Below the pieces are notes generated by a model. The model made no database searches. It had not been told where the DNA came from and saw only the letters and a list, made by a program, of their open reading frames with translations. The translations under genes were made by a program, and so were the position numbers. 18,392 nt of DNA from an uncultured Clostridia bacterium (GTDB lineage: Bacteria; Bacillota; Clostridia; Oscillospirales; Oscillospiraceae): positions 1 to 18,392 of the forward strand of contig CANDEH010000045.1 of the NCBI GenBank assembly GCA_947383645.1, given 5' to 3'. Of this stretch, positions 14,176 through 18,392 are shown in pieces (position 1 is the stretch's first letter; each line of letters begins with the position of its first letter).

Positions 14176-14204
14176 TGGAAATCGGACATCGGCTGTGATA
14201 TAAT
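14176..14204 (+). promoter_or_regulatory. Extended -10 promoter of the dusB-sigma-anti-sigma operon
   Basis: TGATATAAT (14196-14204) is an extended -10, with TGGAAA (14176-14181) as a weak -35 at 17-bp spacing. An 11-bp inverted repeat (ATAAT-G-GCCGC, 14200-14210, with 14214-14224) overlaps the -10 and start, so it could be an operator or a 5' end hairpin. The leader to the dusB start would be about 145 bases. Confidence 0.55.
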
Positions 14205-14357
14205 GGCCGCAGAGCGGCTATTATATTTTGATTTGAGCCTTTTTCCCGCCCCCTGCGGGGTAACCGAAAAAATAGCGCAGTATACCACTCCGGCTCCGCT
14301 TGCATGGCATATTGTGCGCCGCTGCTACTTTACTGCCCGTTTAAGGAGGTGGGTTCC

Positions 14358-15329
14358 CTGCGCATCGGATCGGTAGAAATTGCCTCCCGGCTGGCGCTGG
14401 CCCCCATGGCGGGGGTCACGGACAGCGCCTTTCGCCAGATTTGCAGCGAGCTGGGGGCGGGGCTCACCTATACGGAGCTGGTCAGCGCCAAGGCGCTGTG
14501 CTACCAGGACAAGAAGAGCCGGGAGCTGCTGCGCCTCTTTCCCGGCGAGAATCCCTGCTGCGCCCAGATCTTCGGCAGCGACATCGCGTGCATGGCCGAG
14601 GCGGCGCAGATTGCCGCCCAGGTCAGCGGGGCCAGCTTTATCGACATCAATATGGGGTGTCCCGTGGGGAAAGTGGTCGCCAGCGGCGACGGATCCGCGC
14701 TGATGAAGGACCCGGAGAAGGCCGCCCGGCTGGCGGAGGCGGTGGTGAAGGCAAGCCCCGTGCCGGTGACGGTGAAGATGCGCCGGGGCTGGGACAAGGG
14801 GAGCATCAACGCCGTGCCCCTCAGCAAAATGCTGGAGGAGGTGGGCGTGGCCGCCATCGCCGTCCACGGGCGGACCCGGGTTCAGATGTACGCCGGACAG
14901 GCGGACTGGACCACCATCCGGGAGGTAAAGGAGGCGGTGGCCATCCCCGTTATCGCCAACGGGGACATCTTCTCCGCCGAGGATGTGCGCCGGGTGCTGA
15001 AGTTCACCGGGGCGGACATGGCCATGATCGGCCGGGGGGTCTTCGGGAACCCCTGGATCTTCCGGGAGGCCCGGGCGGCCCTGGAGGGGCAGCCCATCCC
15101 GCCCCGGCCGCCTCTGGCGGAGCGGTGGGACACGGCGGTGCGGCAGATCGAGCTGGCGGCGGAGCGGCGTGGGGAGCGAATCGCCCTCTTGGACGCCCGG
15201 CGGCACTGCGCCTGGTACCTGAAGGGGGTGCCCCACGCCGCCTGCTACAAGGAACAGATCGTACACATGGAGACCTTGGACGACCTCTACCGGGTCACAA
15301 GGGGAATCAAGAGGGACCTGCATGACTGA
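14358..15329 (+). CDS. dusB: tRNA-dihydrouridine synthase (DusB type)
   Basis: This flavin-dependent enzyme reduces specific uridines in the tRNA D-loop to dihydrouridine. The TIM-barrel family motifs are present: LAPMAGVTDSAFR near the N-terminus, INMGCPVGKVVASGDGSALM with the catalytic cysteine region, VKMRRGWD, AVHGRTRVQMYAG, IANGDIFS and GRGVFGNPW. The start is notable. A strong AAGGAGG (14343-14349) is followed eight bases later by an in-frame CTG at 14358, giving MRIGSVEIASRLALAPMAG, which fits the family N-terminus. The upstream ATG at 14304 has no ribosome site, and the GTG at 14349 overlaps the site itself. The length from CTG is 323 residues, normal for DusB. Its 3' end overlaps the sigma-factor start by eight bases. 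Confidence 0.93.
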   Translation: MRIGSVEIASRLALAPMAGVTDSAFRQICSELGAGLTYTELVSAKALCYQDKKSRELLRLFPGENPCCAQIFGSDIACMAEAAQIAAQVSGASFIDINMGCPVGKVVASGDGSALMKDPEKAARLAEAVVKASPVPVTVKMRRGWDKGSINAVPLSKMLEEVGVAAIAVHGRTRVQMYAGQADWTTIREVKEAVAIPVIANGDIFSAEDVRRVLKFTGADMAMIGRGVFGNPWIFREARAALEGQPIPPRPPLAERWDTAVRQIELAAERRGERIALLDARRHCAWYLKGVPHAACYKEQIVHMETLDDLYRVTRGIKRDLHD

Positions 15330-15930
15330 ACAGGAGCTGGTGCTGGCCGCCCGGCAGGGGGACGACTCCGCCTTTGAGGAGCTGGTCCGCGCCTATGAGA
15401 AAAAAGTATACCACCTGTCCCTGCGGATGTGTGGGGACCAGGAGGACGCCTTCGAGATCGCCCAGGAGGCATTCCTCAGCGCCTGGCGGGGCCTGAAGTT
15501 TTTCCGGGGGGACAGCAGCTTCTCCACCTGGCTCTACCGCCTGACCTCCAACGCCGCCGTGGACTTCCTCCGGCGGAAGCGGCGGCAGGGGGAGGGGGTG
15601 TCCCTGGACGACGAGGACAGCTATGTCGAGCCGCCGGACCCGGGGCCCTCCCCCCAGCGCCGGGCGGAGAACCGGGAGCTGCAGGAGGCCCTGACCCGAG
15701 GGCTCCGGGAGCTGTCGGCGGACCACCGGCAGGTGCTGCTGCTGCGGGAGCTCCAGGGGCTGAGCTACGAGGAGATCTCCGACGCGCTGGATCTGGATCT
15801 GGGTACGGTGAAATCCCGTATCGCCAGGGCCAGGGACAAATTGCGGAAATATTTGGCTCGGAGCGGGAACTTTTCCGACTACCTGCCGTCTAACGTACCA
15901 GAAGCCGCAGGAGGGAGGGCTGAGCGATGA
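15322..15930 (+). CDS. ECF-type RNA polymerase sigma factor (sigma-70 family)
   Basis: This 202-residue extracytoplasmic-function type sigma factor has region 2 at about residues 20-90 (ELVRAYEKKVYHLSLRMCGDQEDAFEIAQEAFLSAWRGL, then STWLYRLTSNAAVDFLRR). An acidic, proline-containing linker separates it from region 4 at about 120-175 (LSADHRQVLLLRELQGLSYEEISDALDLDLGTVKSRIARARDKLR, the helix-turn-helix). Some 25 residues follow region 4. The ATG lies inside the end of dusB, and the stop overlaps the next ATG by four bases, so the three genes are probably translated in step. Such sigma factors redirect RNA polymerase to envelope or stress genes and are held by a membrane anti-sigma factor, which the next gene encodes. 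Confidence 0.92.
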   Translation: MTEQELVLAARQGDDSAFEELVRAYEKKVYHLSLRMCGDQEDAFEIAQEAFLSAWRGLKFFRGDSSFSTWLYRLTSNAAVDFLRRKRRQGEGVSLDDEDSYVEPPDPGPSPQRRAENRELQEALTRGLRELSADHRQVLLLRELQGLSYEEISDALDLDLGTVKSRIARARDKLRKYLARSGNFSDYLPSNVPEAAGGRAER

Positions 15931-16826
15931 ATCACAACTGCTGCGCGGAGGGGGCGAGCTGCGCTGCGCTAATCAGCGCCGACGTGGACGGCGCTCTCAG
16001 CCCGGAGGAGCACCGCCGCCTGATGGCGCATCTGGCGGGCTGTCCCGCCTGCCGGGAGGTCTATGAGCAGACGCTTCTGCTCCACGAGGCGTTTTCAGAT
16101 TGGGAGGAGCCGGAGATTCCCGGCGATCTCACTGCCGCGGTGATGACCAGGGTCCGCGCTGAGCGGACCAGGGCGAAGCGCCGGCCCCTCCGGCGCTTCG
16201 CCGCCGCCGCGGCGTGTCTTGCCCTGATCCTCTGCGGCGCAAAAATGCTGCCCCAGGACCGGCCGGCGGTGGCCAAGACCTCCCCCGGCGAGGCGGTGAT
16301 GGCTGAGGCAGCTCAGGATGACGCGCTGCCAGGCAGCGCGTCCGAGGGGATCCCCTCGGCGGCACCAGAGGTGCGCATGGCAAATCCCCCCAGCCAGGAG
16401 CAGCTGATGGAGGGGGCGATCACCTACTTTAACAGCGTCCCCGACGACGGCGACCTCCCGGAGGGGGAGGATGGGGTATCGCCTCAGAGCGGCAAGCGGG
16501 CCTGGGAGGTGCAGCCCCTGTCCGTCCCCACCCTCAGCAGCAGCGATCCGGACCTCCTGGACTGGATGACAGCCAACATCGCCGGGGCGGGGTACCATCC
16601 CGACGGCGAGGCCAACAGCGCCGGCGCTACTGTGTGGCTAATCAGCGAGGAGGAGTATACGGCCCTTCAGGCGCACATCACGGAGGTATCCATGACCTAT
16701 GAGATGGACTGGGGGATTGCCGCCGCCGCAGTGACGACTGCCGACGGCGCTTCGGAGGAAGATGACGCCCCGGAGGACGGCGAAGAGGCGGTCATCTGTG
16801 TAGTGTACCTCCAGAAAACGGAGTAG
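15927..16826 (+). CDS. Zinc-finger (zf-HC2) membrane anti-sigma factor
   Basis: This 299-residue protein has an N-terminal anti-sigma zinc-binding domain. Cys12 and the HLAGCPAC motif (His35, Cys39, Cys42) match the H-X3-C-X2-C pattern of ZAS domains. A basic stretch (RAKRRPLRR) precedes one membrane helix at about 90-108. The remaining 190 residues are acidic and would lie outside the membrane as a sensor domain with no fold I recognise; they are rich in Ala, Glu, Asp, Ser and Pro up to about 200. The ATGA overlap with the sigma gene supports a cognate pair. In this type of system, membrane stress releases the sigma factor by proteolysis or a conformational change. Which signal is sensed is unknown. 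Confidence 0.88.
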   Translation: MNHNCCAEGASCAALISADVDGALSPEEHRRLMAHLAGCPACREVYEQTLLLHEAFSDWEEPEIPGDLTAAVMTRVRAERTRAKRRPLRRFAAAAACLALILCGAKMLPQDRPAVAKTSPGEAVMAEAAQDDALPGSASEGIPSAAPEVRMANPPSQEQLMEGAITYFNSVPDDGDLPEGEDGVSPQSGKRAWEVQPLSVPTLSSSDPDLLDWMTANIAGAGYHPDGEANSAGATVWLISEEEYTALQAHITEVSMTYEMDWGIAAAAVTTADGASEEDDAPEDGEEAVICVVYLQKTE

Positions 16827-16840
16827 ACCCCTAAAAAACC

Positions 16841-16873
16841 AACCTGGCGCTGCAACCGCAGCGCCAGGTTTCA
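16841..16873 (+). terminator. Bidirectional-looking terminator hairpin after the anti-sigma gene
   Basis: AACCTGGCGCTGC (16841-16853) pairs perfectly with 16858-16870 around an AACC loop. It is preceded by six As and followed by TTTCAGCTT. The core GGCGCTGCAACCGCAG recurs in another hairpin at 17149-17174. Confidence 0.65.
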
Positions 16874-16937
16874 GCTTGTCGAAAAACCGGCAGGTTTTTC
16901 GACAAGCTGAAGCAAATTGGGACCGATGGTCCCAATT

Positions 16938-16986
16938 TGTCGCCTGCGGGCGGGCTGATTTAACGCGAAAGGAACCCCTCTTGGGT
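16938..16986 (+). repeat. 49-bp direct repeat, copy 1
   Basis: It starts TGTCGCCTGCGGGCGGGCTG and ends CCCCTCTTGGGT. It matches copy 2 (17041-17089) at 48 of 49 positions, 103 bp apart. It stops where the GGTAGCCCCGG hairpin begins, so it lacks the right arm of the GAAAGGAACCC hairpin that copy 2 has. Confidence 0.9.
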
Positions 16987-17040
16987 AGCCCCGGCAACTA
17001 TGTTGCCGGGGCTACCAGATTTCGGCTCACAGCCGAAATC

Positions 17041-17089
17041 TGTCGCCTGCGGGCGGGCTGATTTGACGCGAAAGGAACCCCTCTTGGGT
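17041..17089 (+). repeat. 49-bp direct repeat, copy 2
   Basis: It differs from copy 1 by one base (GATTTG instead of GATTTA). It continues into a complete GAAAGGAACCC/GGGTTCCTTTC hairpin and then into the 62-bp segment (17068-17129) that recurs inverted at 6057-6118. Confidence 0.9.
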
Positions 17090-17129
17090 TCCTTTCACAC
17101 TATCCTCTTTACCGCCATCCTGCTCTGCC
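17068..17129 (+). repeat. Dispersed 62-bp repeat (partner of 6057-6118)
   Basis: It matches the reverse complement of 6057-6118 at 60 of 62 positions. It contains the GAAAGGAACCC hairpin and a pyrimidine-rich tail (CACACTATCCTCTTTACCGC) and is followed here by TCTTTTTTGA. Confidence 0.85.
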
Positions 17130-17239
17130 GTCTTTTTTGACAGTCTGACCAGGCGCTGCAACCGCAGAGCCTGGTTTCTCCTTTCAGCAGGACAGTTTTT
17201 GGAGCTCCTGGGGATTTCCGGGAGGGGGGCGGATCCGGT

Positions 17240-17515
17240 CTACAGCACGCTGGCCAGCAGCCACAGGACGCCGATTGCTCCGCCGCCCATCACGGCGTAT
17301 ATCCAGCCGGGCAGATCCCCCCAGCGGGGCCCCCGGTGGCCCGCTACCGCCGACGTGTACCCCTTTGCCACCCGGCAGGCCTCGCTGACCACCTGATCGG
17401 GGGTGACCCCCTCCCTGGCGAAGGCCTCGTTGCGGACGATGAAAATCGCCTGCTCAAACAGCTTGGGGTCCGGGGAATCCACTACGATCACCCGGCGGGA
17501 AACTCCTTTTACCAT
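17240..17515 (-). CDS. Small conserved-looking membrane protein, function unknown
   Basis: This 91-residue protein has a soluble N-terminal part (RVIVVDSPDPKLFEQAIFIV, then a helical segment with EACRVAKGYT). A single C-terminal hydrophobic segment runs from about 70 to 91 (GWIYAVMGGGAIGVLWLLAS) and ends right at the C-terminus, so it may be a tail-anchored protein. The ATG at 17515 has AAAGGAGTG seven bases upstream. It lies 145 bp downstream of the spoIIE-like gene on the same strand, separated by a strong stem-loop. I believe similar short proteins occur beside sporulation genes in related Clostridia, but I cannot name a family. No known catalytic motif is visible. Confidence 0.75.
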   Translation of the reverse strand: MVKGVSRRVIVVDSPDPKLFEQAIFIVRNEAFAREGVTPDQVVSEACRVAKGYTSAVAGHRGPRWGDLPGWIYAVMGGGAIGVLWLLASVL

Positions 17516-17584
17516 GGGGCGTCACTCCTTTGCTTTCTGATGAAAAATATGGCGCGTATCGCCGGCGGCCCGACAACAGGCTCC

Positions 17585-17623
17585 GGCAGGGAGCGGCTGC
17601 GCCAGGCGCGGCCGCTCCCTGCC
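17585..17623 (-). terminator. Stem-loop between spoIIE and the small membrane protein gene
   Basis: GGCAGGGAGCGGCTGCG (17585-17601) pairs with 17607-17623 over 17 bp with one G-U pair and a 5-nt loop. On the minus strand no T-run follows, so it may be a weak terminator or a processing/stability hairpin. Confidence 0.45.
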
Positions 17624-17660
17624 AGTATGTCCCTTTGCTTCCGTTTTATACCTCCTCCGC

Positions 17661-18392
17661 CTACACCTCCCGGCTGCTTCGGGGGGCGTAGAGGCAGAGG
17701 CAGCTGCAGTCGTCCCGCTGGCCCACCTGGCGGCGGCTCTCCGCCATCAGTACCGAGATCAGCCGCTGAGGCTCACCCCCCGACCAGCCGGCCAGAAGGT
17801 CCTGGAGCCAGTCGTCCTCGGCGGCGTCCACCAGACCGTCGCTGACCAGGAGGACGAAGGTGTCCGGCTCCACAGGGAAGCGCACCGGGGCGGGAACCGA
17901 GCGCCCCTCCTGGAGGCCCGCGGGCAGGGCGGCGCTGAGGACACGGCGGACCACCCCGTGACGCTTGATGTAGGTGGGGGCCGCGCCGTACTTGTAGAGG
18001 GCCGCCTCCCTTGTGGCCGGGTTTATGGCCAGAAGGTCGATGGTGGTGAAGGACCCGCTCTCCTCGTTGCGCAGGCCCAGGGCGGCGTTGATGGTCTTGA
18101 GGGCCGGCTCCGCCGCCACCCCCGCCCGGAGGAACTGCTCCAGGAGGCGCACGGCGGTGGAGGCCTCCTTGTGGGCGGCCTCGCCGCTGCCCATGCCGTC
18201 GCTGAGGAGGAGGTAGAGCATCCCTGCGTCCGTCTCAAAGTGGGTAATCACGTCGCCGCAGACGCTCTCCCCCTCCTTGGGACGGCAGGCCCCGCCGGTG
18301 CGCCAGACGCCGCTGTTCCCGGAGGCGGGCACCGCCTCCTCCATCGCCGCCGCCTCCCCCAGAAACTCCGAGAGCTGGGCGTACTGTCCCCG
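17661..18392 (-). CDS. spoIIE: Stage II sporulation protein E-like PP2C phosphatase, C-terminal part
   Basis: The frame is open to the right edge, so the N-terminal part, where SpoIIE has its membrane segments, lies outside the window; 243 residues are visible. They form a SpoIIE/PP2C-type phosphatase domain with GESVCGDVITHFETDAG, then LYLLLSDGMGSGEAAHKEA (metal-binding aspartate in SDGMGSG), TTIDLLAINP, VLLVSDGLVDA and a final QRDDCSCLCLYAP (the DD metal motif). SpoIIE dephosphorylates the anti-anti-sigma factor SpoIIAA and activates sigma-F in the forespore, so this gene suggests a sporulation-capable lineage. The order of motifs is complete and no frameshift is seen. Another PP2C-type regulatory phosphatase is possible, but the SDGMGSGEAA phrase is typical of SpoIIE. 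Confidence 0.88.
   Translation of the reverse strand, partial: RGQYAQLSEFLGEAAAMEEAVPASGNSGVWRTGGACRPKEGESVCGDVITHFETDAGMLYLLLSDGMGSGEAAHKEASTAVRLLEQFLRAGVAAEPALKTINAALGLRNEESGSFTTIDLLAINPATREAALYKYGAAPTYIKRHGVVRRVLSAALPAGLQEGRSVPAPVRFPVEPDTFVLLVSDGLVDAAEDDWLQDLLAGWSGGEPQRLISVLMAESRRQVGQRDDCSCLCLYAPRSSREV

Larger units (their letters stand above)
16871..17174. repeat. Intergenic hairpin array
   Basis: After the terminator at 16841 come further inverted repeats: 16871-16910 (18-bp stem, GGCA loop), 16913-16939 (12 bp, GAT loop), 16984-17016 (15 bp, TAT loop), 17016-17042 (12 bp, CAC loop), 17070-17096 (11 bp, CTCTT loop) and 17149-17174 (10 bp with one mismatch, AACC loop). Most are perfect. 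Two 49-bp direct repeats are interleaved. There is no coding sequence. The rest of the gap to the next gene (17175-17239) shows nothing notable. Confidence 0.85.

Noticed and set aside
14170..14376. 68-codon plus-strand frame upstream of dusB
   Set aside because: It begins upstream of the predicted promoter -10 and overlaps the dusB start in another frame, with no ribosome site.
16841..17174. CRISPR array or integron-like attC series
   Set aside because: The repeats are not evenly spaced short direct repeats with unique spacers. Only one direct-repeat pair exists, and there are no cas or integrase genes in the window.

Overview
The window looks like chromosome of a GC-rich anaerobic Clostridia bacterium, probably an Oscillospiraceae-type gut organism (Flavonifractor, Intestinimonas or Lawsonibacter-like). 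This is inferred from a SpoIIE-type sporulation phosphatase, a probable [FeFe] hydrogenase, a ferredoxin-dependent 2-oxoacid oxidoreductase, butyrate kinase with phosphotransbutyrylase, strong AAGGAGG ribosome binding sites and the GC-rich codon use. There are no tRNA or rRNA genes, CRISPR arrays, insertion sequences or phage genes.

Left edge (1-2153): the start of a minus-strand [FeFe] hydrogenase with a consensus promoter. Diverging from it, a second consensus promoter drives a yybP-ykoY-type manganese riboswitch with a built-in terminator, followed by a Na+/phosphate cotransporter-family gene with a PhoU-like tail.

Centre (2296-13863): a catabolic cluster. On the minus strand is a four-gene 2-oxoacid:ferredoxin oxidoreductase operon (ferredoxin, alpha/VorB, TPP beta, gamma) ending in a terminator. 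Diverging from it are an IclR-family regulator and then butyrate kinase, phosphotransbutyrylase, a PLP aminotransferase, an MFS transporter, an M20 amidohydrolase and a YfcC-type carrier. The natural reading is: take up an amino acid or N-acyl/peptidyl conjugate, hydrolyse it, transaminate it to a 2-oxoacid, decarboxylate it oxidatively to acyl-CoA plus reduced ferredoxin, then make acyl-phosphate and finally acid plus ATP. The hydrogenase could reoxidise the ferredoxin. The oxidoreductase, iclR and buk promoters share the inverted repeat GTTCY-N7-RGAAC just downstream of the -10, which ties both arms to the IclR protein as one local regulon.

Right part (13864-18392): a 0.5-kb intergenic stretch with a promoter, then dusB (probably with a CUG start), an ECF sigma factor and its zinc-finger anti-sigma factor in overlapping order. 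Next is a dense array of near-perfect hairpins and direct repeats (16841-17174), part of which recurs inverted at 6057-6118. A small membrane protein gene and the 3' end of a spoIIE-like gene, both on the minus strand, close the window.
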